From Paraneptunicella aestuarii (GTDB lineage Bacteria > Pseudomonadota > Gammaproteobacteria > Enterobacterales > Alteromonadaceae), in the NCBI RefSeq assembly GCF_019900845.1, contig NZ_CP074570.1:4030001-4094000 (forward strand): a stretch of 64,000 nucleotides of DNA. The letters run 5' to 3'. The notes beneath the pieces were generated by a model. It saw only the letters and a list, made by a program, of their open reading frames with translations. It was not told the origin of the DNA and did not search any database. Position 1 is the stretch's first letter; each line of letters starts with the position of its first letter. Positions 19,379 through 30,300 of the stretch are shown in pieces. Both the position numbers and the translations under genes were made by a program.

Positions 19379-19604
19379 TAAATCGTTTTCCAAAACAGCG
19401 TAGTGTCTGTCGTTTTATCTATTGTTATAAATAGCGCTTCCAAGCATCCGAAGCCTTGGGTTTTATCATTCGCCCTGTTAATTACTCCAAATAAGTAATG
19501 GTTAAAGCAAAGACTTCGAGACTGGCCGAAAAAACGCAGAATGTTATCAGAAATGGCAAGCATACAACACTATTGTAAACAGAATATAACCCGGCAATTA
19601 AAGG

Positions 19605-21884
19605 TTACTTGCCCGCTCTCACCAAGCCACCCAGCCCCATATTTTCCAGTTCAAGATTTAATAATTCCTGTACTTCTTCGGGATCAGATTTTTGCAGAAT
19701 ATCTGCCAACAATTGCTCAGCTCTAGCCAGTTTCATATGACTAACCACCCACTTTGCTTTCGCCAAATTCTGACCATTAACGCTTAACTTGCGATATCCC
19801 ATTGCCAATAACAACACGATACCACCAGCATCTGAAGCCATTTCACCGCATAAAGTGATAGGTTTATCCAAACCTGACACAGTTTCTGCTATTTGTACCA
19901 ACACCCTCAAGACAGAAGGGTGGTAACTATTATAAATATTGGAAACTCTGGCATTGTTTCTATCCACAGCCAACAAATATTGCGTTAAATCATTACTGCC
20001 AATTGAGAAGAAATCCACCAGCTTGGCAACTTCATGTAGTTGATAAATGATCGCGGGCACTTCCAACATAACACCCACTTTAGGGCGATTGAGTACCTGA
20101 TTTTTCTTCACCGCATCTTCATTCACTTCATAATATGCTTGGCTAATTAGGCGTTTGGCTTCTCGAACTTCCGACAAAGAGGTAATCATAGGCAGCATAA
20201 TCTGCAAATTCGAATAGCCAATACTGGCTCGCAACATTGCCCGCACCTGAACAATGAAGATTTCAGGATGGTCGAGTGTCACTCGAATACCACGCCAACC
20301 CAGAAATGGATTATCTTCGGTATAATTCAAATAAGGCAGCGGCTTGTCGCCCCCCACATCCAGGGTACGCATGGTGACGGTTTTGTCTGGGTATGCAGTC
20401 AACATCTGACGATACAGCTCGACCTGCTCCTGCTCTGATGGAAACCGCTCACGCTGCATGAAAGGAATTTCGGTACGATATAGACCAACACCATCACCAG
20501 AAGCCAGATAATTGGCATCCAACTCCGCAGACAACCCGGCATTAATAAGCAATTCGATACTGCAGCCATCTTGTGTTGTGGCTTCGATATCAGCGTATCC
20601 AGCAATCGTCTGTTCCAGCTCTTGTTCTTCTTCGACCAACAGTTTGTAGTGCTCTAGAGTCCCTTCGTCCGGGTTGACTTTGATCTCCCCAACATAACCA
20701 TCCAGCACCAATTGCCGTCCACCAAACAACGACAAAGGCACATCAGAGATCCCCATTACCGCCGGGATCCCCATCGCTCGAGCTAAAATCGCAGTATGAG
20801 AATTTGTCGCGCCTTTCAAGGACACAATCCCTTTCAAACTGCCCGCCGGATATTCAGCCAACATGGCGGCAGAAACTACATCCGCGACCAATATCACTTC
20901 ATCCGCAACTTGTTCGAAATCAGTCTTCTCAGCGACCAGATGCAAAAACACTCTGTTACTCAAATCAGCAACATCGATGGCACGTTCTCGCATGTAAGGG
21001 TCAGACATTCTGGAAAAGCGATGCTGATAATCTTCCGACACGATTTTCAAAGCCGATGCAGCATCCCAACCTTCTTTAATCTTGTCTTCCACTTCATGCC
21101 CAAGACTGTTGGCATCAAGCAATAGATCATACATTTGGAAGATAGTGGCAACATCTTCTGGAACGCTACCTTCAATACGCTCATTCAGCTCGGCAATATC
21201 TTGCTTGGTTGCCACAACCGCAGCTCGATATTCTTTAACTTCCCGCTTGGTTTTCTTACTCTTACGCAGTACATAATCTCGAAGATGGGCTCTGGCACTA
21301 GGCACCACGCCTTCACCAATTGCCAGGCCGGGAGAACCAGGAATACCCCAGATAGAGCGCTGCTTATGAGTTTTAACTCCAGACTCGCTAAGTTGCAAAG
21401 CGCCTCTGGCTTCAGCATTGGCAATCTCTAACGCCATTTGAACAGCCAACGTCACTAGCAAGGCTTCATCTTGCTCACTAAATTTTCGACGCTGCTTTTG
21501 CTGAACACTAATAACGCCAAGCACTCGACGTTGATGAATAATGGGGGTGCCTAAAAAGGCATGATAGGATTCTTCTTTAACTTCAGGGTAGTGTTTGAAA
21601 CGCGGATGCGCTTGAGCATCCGCGACATTGATAGGCTCTTCTCTTTGCCCGATAAGGCCAATGAGCCCTTCCGAAAACCCGATTGCCACGCGCCCAACGG
21701 CGTCGGCAGACAAACCTTCTGTGGCAACCAAACGAAAGTGTTGTTCTTGATAGTCAGCCAAATACACACTGCAACAGTCGATTTGCATAACCTCAACCAA
21801 ACGTTGAGCAACACATGTCAATGCTTCTTCCAAAACCGGGATCTGGCTGATTTCCTGCACTATTTCCTTCAGTTTTGTGAGCAT
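19605..21884 (-). CDS. ptsP: Phosphoenolpyruvate-protein phosphotransferase PtsP (EI-Ntr)
   Basis: First enzyme of the nitrogen-related phosphotransferase system, passing phosphate from PEP to NPr. It has 759 residues (E. coli 748). A GAF domain (about 1-160) is followed by the enzyme I modules: PEP-utilising N-terminal helices, the phospho-His in GATNSHTAILARAMG, then the PEP-binding barrel with EIPFMQRERFPSEQEQ, TLDVGGDKPLPY, and SIGSNDLTQYLLAVDRNN. It begins seven bases after rppH, so the two are co-transcribed. NPr and EIIA-Ntr genes are not in the window. Confidence 0.97.
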   Translation of the reverse strand: MLTKLKEIVQEISQIPVLEEALTCVAQRLVEVMQIDCCSVYLADYQEQHFRLVATEGLSADAVGRVAIGFSEGLIGLIGQREEPINVADAQAHPRFKHYPEVKEESYHAFLGTPIIHQRRVLGVISVQQKQRRKFSEQDEALLVTLAVQMALEIANAEARGALQLSESGVKTHKQRSIWGIPGSPGLAIGEGVVPSARAHLRDYVLRKSKKTKREVKEYRAAVVATKQDIAELNERIEGSVPEDVATIFQMYDLLLDANSLGHEVEDKIKEGWDAASALKIVSEDYQHRFSRMSDPYMRERAIDVADLSNRVFLHLVAEKTDFEQVADEVILVADVVSAAMLAEYPAGSLKGIVSLKGATNSHTAILARAMGIPAVMGISDVPLSLFGGRQLVLDGYVGEIKVNPDEGTLEHYKLLVEEEQELEQTIAGYADIEATTQDGCSIELLINAGLSAELDANYLASGDGVGLYRTEIPFMQRERFPSEQEQVELYRQMLTAYPDKTVTMRTLDVGGDKPLPYLNYTEDNPFLGWRGIRVTLDHPEIFIVQVRAMLRASIGYSNLQIMLPMITSLSEVREAKRLISQAYYEVNEDAVKKNQVLNRPKVGVMLEVPAIIYQLHEVAKLVDFFSIGSNDLTQYLLAVDRNNARVSNIYNSYHPSVLRVLVQIAETVSGLDKPITLCGEMASDAGGIVLLLAMGYRKLSVNGQNLAKAKWVVSHMKLARAEQLLADILQKSDPEEVQELLNLELENMGLGGLVRAGK

Positions 21885-21891
21885 AGTGCGG

Positions 21892-22425
21892 TTATCTCCT
21901 ACGCCTTCGTTTGACTCTTTTCTCAGGACTAATTTTACTTGTCAGAGAATGAATGGGCATTGCGGTCGTTACAAACTCTTTCATGACCTTTCGGTACACA
22001 TCGCGTTTAAACGACACAACATTACGCACCGGATACCAATAACTTACCCAGCGCCAATCGTCAAATTCAGGGTGTCCTGAATGTAACAGATTCACATCTT
22101 TCTCATCACAGGTAAGCTGCAACAAGAACCATTTTTGCTTTTGACCAATGCATACCGGATTGGAATCCCGGCGAATTAAACGTTTGGGTAAACGATAGCG
22201 TACCCAATTTTTCGTGATCTTAAGAATTTTAACCTGATGTGGCTTTAATCCGACCTCTTCGTTTAACTCTCTATACATCGCCTGTTCGGCAGTTTCCCCA
22301 TCGTCAATTCCGCCCTGCGGAAACTGCCATGAATGTTGACCAAAGCGTCGAGCCCAAAAAACCTGACCGCTAGGATTGCAAATAATAATGCCAACATTCG
22401 CGCGGAACCCTTCTGTATCTATCAC
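21892..22425 (-). CDS. rppH: RNA pyrophosphohydrolase RppH
   Basis: Nudix hydrolase that removes pyrophosphate from 5'-triphosphate mRNA ends, starting RNase E-dependent decay. It has 177 residues (E. coli 176). [17 protein letters not shown] is the usual N-terminus. The Nudix box occupies residues 38-60 with the required G, E44, R52-E53, E56-E57 and G59. The C-terminus is a basic tail (RVKRRRRR). It is the first gene of the rppH-ptsP pair and diverges from mutH. Confidence 0.97.
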   Translation of the reverse strand: MIDTEGFRANVGIIICNPSGQVFWARRFGQHSWQFPQGGIDDGETAEQAMYRELNEEVGLKPHQVKILKITKNWVRYRLPKRLIRRDSNPVCIGQKQKWFLLQLTCDEKDVNLLHSGHPEFDDWRWVSYWYPVRNVVSFKRDVYRKVMKEFVTTAMPIHSLTSKISPEKRVKRRRRR

Positions 22426-22526
22426 CTAGACTCCGGGCGCATAACCATTAGATGTTTTCCATTCTTCCACAAACTGATACGCTTTCAAAGCTTTAGTTAA
22501 ATCACCAAGGTGTGTTGATCTTTCAA

Positions 22527-23210
22527 ATGAGTATTTCAGTTCCCTCTACCCCACCTAAAAGCCAGTCAGAACTTATGGAAAGAGCCATGTCACTGGCTGG
22601 TTATAGTCTGGGAGAATTAGCCCAATTCGCTAATATTCGTATACCAAACGACTTTCGTCGTGAAAAAGGCTGGACGGGTCAACTTATCGAGCTATTCCTT
22701 GGTGCTGAAGCGGGCTCAAAACCAGAACAGGATTTTCCCGCATTAGGCATAGAACTAAAAACCATTCCTGTTGATTATCAAGGGCAAGCGTTAGAAACCA
22801 CTTATGTCTGCTATGCACCATTGATGAATGTGACAGGCATCGAATGGGAAACCAGCAATGTACGCAACAAACTGGCGCAAGTGCTATGGCTACCTATTCA
22901 AGGGCAAAGAGAGCTAGCGCCCGCAGAACGATTGGTAGGTAGCGCCTTTTTATGGCAACCCGATGTGTACCAGACTCAACAGCTTAGACAAGATTGGGAA
23001 GAGTTAATGGATATGATCGCATTGGGTGAAATTGAAAACGTTACCGCCCGACATGGCGAAGTATTACAGCTACGCCCTAAAGCAGCCGATGGTAATGCAC
23101 TTACCGATGCCATTGGTAAAGGCGGTGTAACCATCAAAACTCGCCCAAGGGGTTTTTACTTAAGGAAATGCTTTACCAATACCTTGCTAGCGCAGCATTT
23201 TGGAGATTAG
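22527..23210 (+). CDS. mutH: DNA mismatch repair endonuclease MutH
   Basis: Nicks the unmethylated strand at hemimethylated GATC sites when activated by MutS and MutL. The catalytic D-E-K triad of E. coli (D70, E77, K79) is matched by D69, E76 and K78 in [14 protein letters not shown]. Length is 227 residues from ATG 22527 (E. coli 229), and this start aligns the N-terminus with E. coli; an in-frame GTG at 22512 would add five residues. Its presence implies Dam-directed mismatch repair. It is divergent from rppH. Confidence 0.95.
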   Translation: MSISVPSTPPKSQSELMERAMSLAGYSLGELAQFANIRIPNDFRREKGWTGQLIELFLGAEAGSKPEQDFPALGIELKTIPVDYQGQALETTYVCYAPLMNVTGIEWETSNVRNKLAQVLWLPIQGQRELAPAERLVGSAFLWQPDVYQTQQLRQDWEELMDMIALGEIENVTARHGEVLQLRPKAADGNALTDAIGKGGVTIKTRPRGFYLRKCFTNTLLAQHFGD

Positions 23211-23238
23211 AGATAGCAAAACACAAGGATGAAAAACG

Positions 23239-24348
23239 TTAATCCTCTACTTCTGCGTCTACACTACGCCCCATCTTACGAATATATTGAACAAAGATAT
23301 CGCTAAGATACTTTTCTGAATCAAAACCCAGCCGTTTGGCAACGGTAGAGACTTTAATATCAGTACGAGTCAGCAACAACTTGGCGTATTCCAAACGATA
23401 GTGATAAATAAAGGCTCTAAAATTGCGATTCAAAATAGAACGGGATGCCACTGCCAGTTCAATAGGTTCAATGTTGGCAACATCGGTAATGTGTCGCAAC
23501 TGTAAGCCTTTCTTTCGGTAAGCCTTATATTTGATAATCGCCTTTTCTGCTTTACTTAACACATCCTGCAAATGCTTTTCACTAAAACCGTGTTTTTCAA
23601 GCTGCTTATAATCCAATGGGCAAAGAGCGAAGCGACGACGTTCAACCATGCTCATCATGACAATACAGAAGATCAACGCATACAAAATGGCTACACCAGT
23701 CTGCCATCCAGAAATAGGCACCAAATCAAACGCCACCAATAATATGGTGAAAAATACCGTTATCCCAATCGAAAGTAAGCCAACCATTGTGGTTTTGATG
23801 GAGTTAAAACTATATAAATTAATATCAACAACATGCTCAGAAATGTGTTCCTGGTAAGAACTGACACTGCGTAAGCTCAAGGCACTGTATACCACCACAG
23901 CAATACTGATACATAAATGTAAACCATAGTACATCCAATGATCCCAGATATTACCCACTAGTGGTTGTTCAGCCATGGCAATTTTCGCATCAGCAGGTAA
24001 CAACAACCCCGGAACTTGCGCAGCAAAAAACAAAGCGATAATGCCATAGTGGATCATGCTACTGCCAGGCTGCTCAAACAGCATTTTACGAATAGACAAA
24101 TAACACAGAACAGAAATAAGAACGGGCACAAAAGTAAAGGTAGATAGAAGATAGGGAGCTTTATATATCCAGCCATATGCTATCAGCACATCGTCAGCCA
24201 GAATAAAAGGGCCAAAGAAAATACAAATAAATGCCAAAGCCGAATGAGGCAGAATATCGTAACGTACCCAAGCGGACATTAACGGAATAATCCAGATCAA
24301 CAGGGTCGATAATATGGCAATGTGGTATGGCGATATCACGTCGTTCAT
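23239..24348 (-). CDS. Membrane-bound AraC-type transcriptional regulator
   Basis: 369 residues. The first 230 or so form about seven hydrophobic spans, for example IAILSTLLIWIIPLMSAWV and VGLLSIGITVFFTILLVAF. The last 120 residues form an AraC-family DNA-binding region: SILNRNFRAFIYHYRLEYAKLL, then DIKVSTVAKRLGFDSEKYLSDIF, the second helix-turn-helix. An integral-membrane sensor fused to AraC-type DNA-binding could respond to a membrane or periplasmic signal. The target genes are unknown. It lies 71 bases downstream of the CYTH-CHAD gene on the same strand and converges with mutH. Confidence 0.85.
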   Translation of the reverse strand: MNDVISPYHIAILSTLLIWIIPLMSAWVRYDILPHSALAFICIFFGPFILADDVLIAYGWIYKAPYLLSTFTFVPVLISVLCYLSIRKMLFEQPGSSMIHYGIIALFFAAQVPGLLLPADAKIAMAEQPLVGNIWDHWMYYGLHLCISIAVVVYSALSLRSVSSYQEHISEHVVDINLYSFNSIKTTMVGLLSIGITVFFTILLVAFDLVPISGWQTGVAILYALIFCIVMMSMVERRRFALCPLDYKQLEKHGFSEKHLQDVLSKAEKAIIKYKAYRKKGLQLRHITDVANIEPIELAVASRSILNRNFRAFIYHYRLEYAKLLLTRTDIKVSTVAKRLGFDSEKYLSDIFVQYIRKMGRSVDAEVED

Positions 24349-24419
24349 TTGTTACTCTTGACCCATGGCTGGTAGCTGCGAAAAACACAATTACAGCCGA
24401 GGCTTATTATTATCGTAGG

Positions 24420-25904
24420 CTACAACTGCGTGAAGTTATACTTTTCCTCGTCCATCAATTCCAACATATGTTGTTGTTTAGTATGGCACCATTGCATCAA
24501 AACATCTTTTTCTTCCAACTGACTCTTGGAAAGATGATTTTCCAGAACGCGTAATGTGTGCAGCTCGCGAATACCATCCAGAATGTTCTTCCAGTTTAAT
24601 TCGTCCGTTGCCACAACAGACATCAATTCATCGCTCAAAAACAGATCCATATACCACATCCGTCGCAACAAATCGGTTTGAGCTAAATATTGGGTTTTTG
24701 AAATTTGTCCAGCATCATTCAATACCTGCTTAATTTCATGAGCAACGTTTTTCACCCATTCCACGGCGCAGGTTTCAATACGCTCCAGATAACCTTTAGA
24801 CTTCACTCTCCACGGCCTTTCAACCAATAAAGACAATATATCTAATTGCACTGAAACATAGGATTTATCCTGTATAAGATTCTCAGGACGATGCTTCTCA
24901 AGCAAATTCCCCACAGAAGCTTTCAATTCCCTGCGTAACCGTTCGTTGCTGGCCAATTTTTTACGAAACGCGCCCTTTTTAGATCTCAACTCACGCAGTG
25001 CGTCCAGTTCACTTGTCCATTTCCAGGAACTTTCAAGCACTTTCAATTTATCGGCCACTTCCAGCAATTCTTCACAGTCTAATTGCTTGCCAAATTGGGT
25101 CAGAAAAAATTGTAAGAAACGAATAGTGCGAGCAATACTACGCAATTCGCGCAATTTCTTCTCTTCGATAAACACCTGTTCACAATGTTGCCAATGTTCC
25201 AGCACTTTCTGCAAACAGGCTAACAGAGCATCTTCCAGACTACCGGATGAAATCTGCGGTAAGCTTTCTCTTAATCTCAATCGTTCCAAAGCAATACCAT
25301 CAACCAAACGATAACCGCGTTGCGCCTTGCTTTGACTACCTAACCGAAAATTAAATCTGTCCAACAGTTTTTGGCTTAATTCAACCAAAACCTTGGGGTT
25401 ACCATGTTTCAGTTCCAGCTCAATTTCACAAATGGACTCTTGGTGTTTTGCCGTTTCAATGGCTCCGGAATCAAATACCAGTTCAACTTCGCTACCAGCA
25501 TAATCAAGCAGATAAATTTCCCGTTGAAACTGAGTGTCGAACAGGCAAGTCAGCTGATCCTGCAATTCGTCCACTAACACACCATCTGGCCAGGGAACAT
25601 CGGTAAATAATTTGAGATTAGGTGTATTGCCCTCAATCGCCACGTTGTATTCGGGACGCTGGTGCAGCCCGCCCACAACCGAACCTCGGGTTTTAATGGT
25701 TTGCTCAAAAACGCCATCTTTTCCGCGCACGCGGCAAGCCATCTCCATACGGTTTAATGCCCTATCAGGCGTATCGTAATAGCTGTTATATAAGAGGCAG
25801 GATTCGTGTGAATATTTGGTAGCGAGATTCTCAACAAAGCAGGATTCTAACTGTTTACCTGCATCGGGACTGACCAAAAGCTTCAGTTCAATTTCATCGG
25901 CCAT
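24420..25904 (-). CDS. CYTH-CHAD inorganic triphosphatase (YgiF-like)
   Basis: 494 residues. The N-terminal CYTH tunnel domain (about 1-200) begins with the ExExK motif EIELK at residues 4-8, and has paired basic and acidic strands (CRVRGKDG, QTIKTRG). The C-terminal CHAD domain (about 225-490) is helical and rich in Arg/Lys/His. E. coli YgiF (433 residues) hydrolyses inorganic triphosphate; CHAD domains bind polyphosphate. It is divergent from the YgiM-like gene, as ygiF and ygiM are neighbours in E. coli. Confidence 0.9.
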   Translation of the reverse strand: MADEIELKLLVSPDAGKQLESCFVENLATKYSHESCLLYNSYYDTPDRALNRMEMACRVRGKDGVFEQTIKTRGSVVGGLHQRPEYNVAIEGNTPNLKLFTDVPWPDGVLVDELQDQLTCLFDTQFQREIYLLDYAGSEVELVFDSGAIETAKHQESICEIELELKHGNPKVLVELSQKLLDRFNFRLGSQSKAQRGYRLVDGIALERLRLRESLPQISSGSLEDALLACLQKVLEHWQHCEQVFIEEKKLRELRSIARTIRFLQFFLTQFGKQLDCEELLEVADKLKVLESSWKWTSELDALRELRSKKGAFRKKLASNERLRRELKASVGNLLEKHRPENLIQDKSYVSVQLDILSLLVERPWRVKSKGYLERIETCAVEWVKNVAHEIKQVLNDAGQISKTQYLAQTDLLRRMWYMDLFLSDELMSVVATDELNWKNILDGIRELHTLRVLENHLSKSQLEEKDVLMQWCHTKQQHMLELMDEEKYNFTQL

Positions 25905-26167
25905 TGTAGTGTGAAGAGTTTGTATTCTCGATCGTAGATTAAAAAAGACACCTTATCCTGAGTCTGCGCTTTACGCAATCAAAATCATGCGCCTCTTGCG
26001 CCTGCCCAACTTTCAACAATGTCAGATTCAACATTACAGCCATACGGAAATCTACACGACAATGCTCGTTGTCGAAAAAGCCCATACCTCCCTCAACAAT
26101 GAATGTTGCCTTTCTATATAGTTCGACCTAACATCTTGTTTGTAATACTGGTTTCAGGATGGAGAGA

Positions 26168-26815
26168 ATGTTGTTTCAACTAATTAAAAGAGTATCGGTT
26201 CTGGCACTTTTGACGGTTTCCATGCAAAGCGTAGGGCAATCGGAAAATGACAGAGCAAACGAACCAGGAACGGTAAAAGCCAATTCAAGTGCAAACGGTG
26301 AAGTACGCTACATTACCGACGAGCTCTATACCTTTCTGCATGCAGGCCCGGGGAGGAATTTCAGAATATTGGGATCAGTGCAAGCAGGCTCAAAAATCAC
26401 ACAACTTGATGTCGATTCAGACAATAATTTCGTAGAAATCGTTGATGACAAAGAGCGCAGGGGATGGGTCGATGGACGCCATGTTGTCGCTCAGGAAACC
26501 CTTCATGCGCGCCTTCCAGTTTTGGAACAGCAGTTGGCATTTAGTGCAGAACAACTGGTATCTCAGCAAAATAAAATTGATGAACTGAGCAAACTCATTG
26601 AATCTCTGGAAAAAAGCAAGACGAATATAGAAACCCAGTATAACAAGCTGCAACAGGAGCATTCACAGGCGCAACAGCAACTTTCGCAAAACGACAGCAC
26701 CGAGAAAAAAGATTGGTTTATGCGTGGAGGCATGCTGTCTCTGGCGGGTGTCTTGTTAGGTGTTTTGCTATCGCTGGTATTGAAACGCCGTCGCCGTCAG
26801 GATAGCTGGATGTAA
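26168..26815 (+). CDS. SH3-domain membrane-anchored protein, YgiM-like
   Basis: 215 residues from ATG 26168, which has AGGA eight bases upstream; ATG 26159 is also possible. Layout: signal peptide to about residue 24, bacterial SH3 domain at about 40-105 (ELYTFLHAGPGRNFRILGSVQAG is diagnostic), coiled coil of about 65 residues, then a C-terminal membrane span (MLSLAGVLLGVLLSLVL) and a basic tail KRRRRQ. The SH3 part should be periplasmic. Family members are of uncertain function, and a cell-envelope role is inferred. Adjacent to the CYTH-CHAD gene as in E. coli. Confidence 0.88.
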   Translation: MLFQLIKRVSVLALLTVSMQSVGQSENDRANEPGTVKANSSANGEVRYITDELYTFLHAGPGRNFRILGSVQAGSKITQLDVDSDNNFVEIVDDKERRGWVDGRHVVAQETLHARLPVLEQQLAFSAEQLVSQQNKIDELSKLIESLEKSKTNIETQYNKLQQEHSQAQQQLSQNDSTEKKDWFMRGGMLSLAGVLLGVLLSLVLKRRRRQDSWM

Positions 26816-27302
26816 TATCATCCCCGCTGTTGAATGAGCGGTTAAATTCAAAGCTTGAAATTAAAAGTTCAAAATATGAGCTTCAAGGCTTGGCAGGTCG
26901 GAGCTGTTAAGCCTTCTTTGCTTCCATCGAATGACACGGATTTGTTAAATTATTCACTTCACCCAATCACGGGCACGCAATACAAATTCTTAGCCATGAA
27001 AGCTATAACTCAGTGTTGGCAGGGGTTATAGAAGGACATTATTATAACTGTTTCAAATTCTTTACAAAATTAGCAATTCCACCAACAATTACCTCTATGT
27101 CAGGCATTGGTTTTACGCCAATTTTGCAAATAATGGCGCCAGTATCAAGTCAGTATCCTGATACTTCCTGAGTTATTGCGAATCAGGCACACATAACCCA
27201 AAAAGACAAATATAAAATTATAGAGAAGATCACGGCGTTCTGTCCGACTTACTCACCCTAACATTTTGATGTAAGAACATCCTGTATTCGGAGGCATATG
27301 CT
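26816..27302 (+). other. Long leader/intergenic region ahead of putA
   Basis: 487 bases without a gene. Nearest YgiM is a weak hairpin CCGCT/AGCGG (about 26824-26843) without a T-run. An imperfect inverted repeat CTATAAC...GTTATAG spans 27003-27031. At 27141-27165 AGTATC occurs twice directly and once inverted, allowing two mutually exclusive hairpins. The end holds a strong ribosome site GGAGG (about 27291-27295) eight bases before the putA ATG. No promoter is convincing by eye. Confidence 0.5.
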
Positions 27303-30300
27303 ATGTTTCGTGCTAGTGAATTAAATAGTGCAACATACTCTATCCCATCACTTGAACAGTTGCGGAAAATTATCACAGACAACTACATTGTCGACGAAAC
27401 TGCATACCTGCAAGAACTGATGACACTGGTCAATCAGGATGAATCTACCTTAAGCGCGATTCGTAGCGATGCCGTTACCCTGATCAACAAAGTACGAGAA
27501 GAAGCCCAGGGCGGCGACAGTATTGATGCCTTTTTACAAGAATACAGCCTTGATACTCAGGAAGGCATTGTATTGATGTGTTTGGCAGAAGCTTTGTTGC
27601 GTATTCCCGATCCTTCTACTGCCGATGCACTTATCAAAGACAAATTATCCAGCGCTAACTGGAAAGCCCACTTGAAAAAAAGCGGCTCTCTGTTAGTTAA
27701 CGCTTCAACCTGGGGCTTACTGTTCACAGGCAAGATATTGCAAACCAATGTGCCAGAATCAGAACAAAATACTCTGGACAGATTAATCAATCGCCTGGGT
27801 GAACCCGTTGTACGCAAAGCCATGTATGCCGCAATGCAAATCATGGGTAAACAATTCGTATTGGGTCGCAATATCGGCGAAGCACTAAAAAGCAGCAAAA
27901 AGCAGCGCCAAAAAGGCTACACCCATTCCTATGACATGTTAGGTGAAGCGGCATTTACAGAAGATGATGCAAAGCGCTATTTCGATGCCTATGCAGCAGC
28001 TATCAAAGCCATTGGCAATGAAAAGTTTCCAGAAGCGCACCCAGCTCCACCAACTATTTCCATTAAGTTGTCGGCGCTTCATCCTCGTTATGAAGTGGCT
28101 AATCAAGAGCGCGTCCTGAATGAAATGTATGAGCGTGTAAATCAACTTATTCAACTCGCTCGTAGCCTGGATGTGGGTATTAGTATCGACGCAGAGGAAA
28201 TGGACAGACTAGAGCTGTCGTTAAGCCTGTTTGAAAAATTATATCGCTCCGACGCCGCTAAGGGCTGGGGCTACTTGGGATTAGTGGTTCAAGCTTATTC
28301 CAAACGTGCGCTTCCAGTTTTAATGTGGGTGACTCAACTGGCAAAAGAGCAAGGTGATTTGATCCCTATTCGTTTGGTTAAGGGCGCTTATTGGGACTCG
28401 GAAATTAAGTGGACTCAAGAGAAAGGTTTACCGAGCTATCCCGTATTTACTCGTAAGGCCAGCACAGACGTCAGTTATCTGGCCTGTGCCAAGTTCCTGC
28501 TGAGCGAGCATACCGAAGGCTATATTTTCCCGCAATTCGCAACCCATAATGCACACACGCTATTGTGTATTCAACGCTTGGCAGGCAGTCGTCACATGGA
28601 ATTCCAACGCTTACATGGCATGGGCGACGAGCTGTACAACACGGTAATGTCGGAAAACGACAAATTGAATGTTCGCATTTACGCCCCTGTTGGCGCTCAT
28701 AAAGATCTGTTGCCTTATTTGGTGCGCCGCTTGTTGGAAAACGGTGCCAACAGTTCTTTTGTACACAAACTGGTAGACCCCAAAACCCCTGTTGAATCAC
28801 TGGTAGATCACCCGCTGCAAACCTTGAAGGAGTACCCGACCATGGCAAATGACAAGATCCCACTTCCAACGGATATTTTCAGTGATCGTCGTAATTCAGA
28901 TGGCACCAATATCAATATTGAGTCATTGCTAACGCCTTTCCTTGAGCAGGTCAGCAAAGCAGCTCAGCAACAGTGGCATGGTGGCAGCATTGTTAATGGT
29001 GAAGTGATCCACACTGGCGACTCAGTTAGCGTTTTCAGCCCACAGAATAAAGACCAATCGGTTGGCAAAATCCATTGGGCAGATAAAGCCACCACAGAGC
29101 AAGCTCTCACTGTTGCTCATCAAGCCTTCCCACAGTGGAACAAAACAGATGTAAATAGCCGCGCCAAGCTGCTGGAAAACCTGGCTGACCAGCTTGAAGC
29201 GAACAAGCACGAGCTTATTGCCATGTGTACATTGGAAGCGGGTAAGTCTCTGCAAGATGGCATTGACGAAGTGCGTGAAGCGGTCGATTTTTGTCGTTAC
29301 TACGCGGTTCAGGCTCGCAAATTATTTGCAACAGGTAAACCATTAGAAGGCCCAACAGGTGAACGTAACGAGTTATTCGTTACCGGAAAAGGCGTGTTCG
29401 TTTGTATCAGCCCCTGGAACTTCCCATTAGCTATTTTCCTGGGACAAGTGGCAGCGGCATTGGTAACAGGTAATACCGTAATCGCCAAACCTGCAGAGCA
29501 AACCGGTCTGGTTGCTTTCCGTACCGTTGAACTCATGCTACAAGCAGGTTTCCCGAAAGATGTTATTCAATTTCTTCCGGGTAAAGGTTCCGAAATTGGC
29601 GCCCAGCTTACCAGCGATACTCGTGTTGCGGGCGTATGCTTCACAGGCTCAACCGATACAGCCAAGCGCATCAATTTATCATTAGCACACCGAGATGGTG
29701 CTATTGCTACCTTGATCGCTGAAACAGGCGGTCAGAATGCCATGATTGTTGACAGCACAGCCTTGCCAGAGCAAGTAGTCAACGACGCATTAACGTCCGC
29801 CTTCAAGAGCGCTGGCCAACGTTGCTCGGCTTTGCGTGTTATGTACATTCAGGATGATATTGCTGAGCGCGTGATTGAGTTGATTCAAGGCGCAATGAAA
29901 GAGCTGGAAGTGGGTGACCCGATGTCGCTGAAAACCGATGTTGGCCCAGTCATTGATAGCATGGCACAAGCAAACTTAAATGCTCACATTCAGTCAATTA
30001 GCCAACAAGGCAAAGTTATCGGTCAGGTCGCCATGCCGGATTACACGAAGAATGGTTCATTTGTACAACCAACAGCTGTTGAAATCGATTCTATTAAGCG
30101 CTTGGAAAAAGAACACTTTGGCCCGATTCTGCACATTGTTCGCTTTAAGGCCGGGCAACTAGATCAGGTGATCGCAGATATTAACGGCACCGGATATGGT
30201 TTAACCCTCGGAATTCATAGTCGCAACGAATCTTTTGCTTTGAAAATTGCTCAGAATGTGAATGTAGGTAACGTCTATATCAATCGTAATCAGGTTGGTG

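Noticed and set aside
28471..28869. 132-codon antisense frame within putA
   Set aside because: It is fully contained in the conserved proline dehydrogenase coding region and its translation has no protein-family character.
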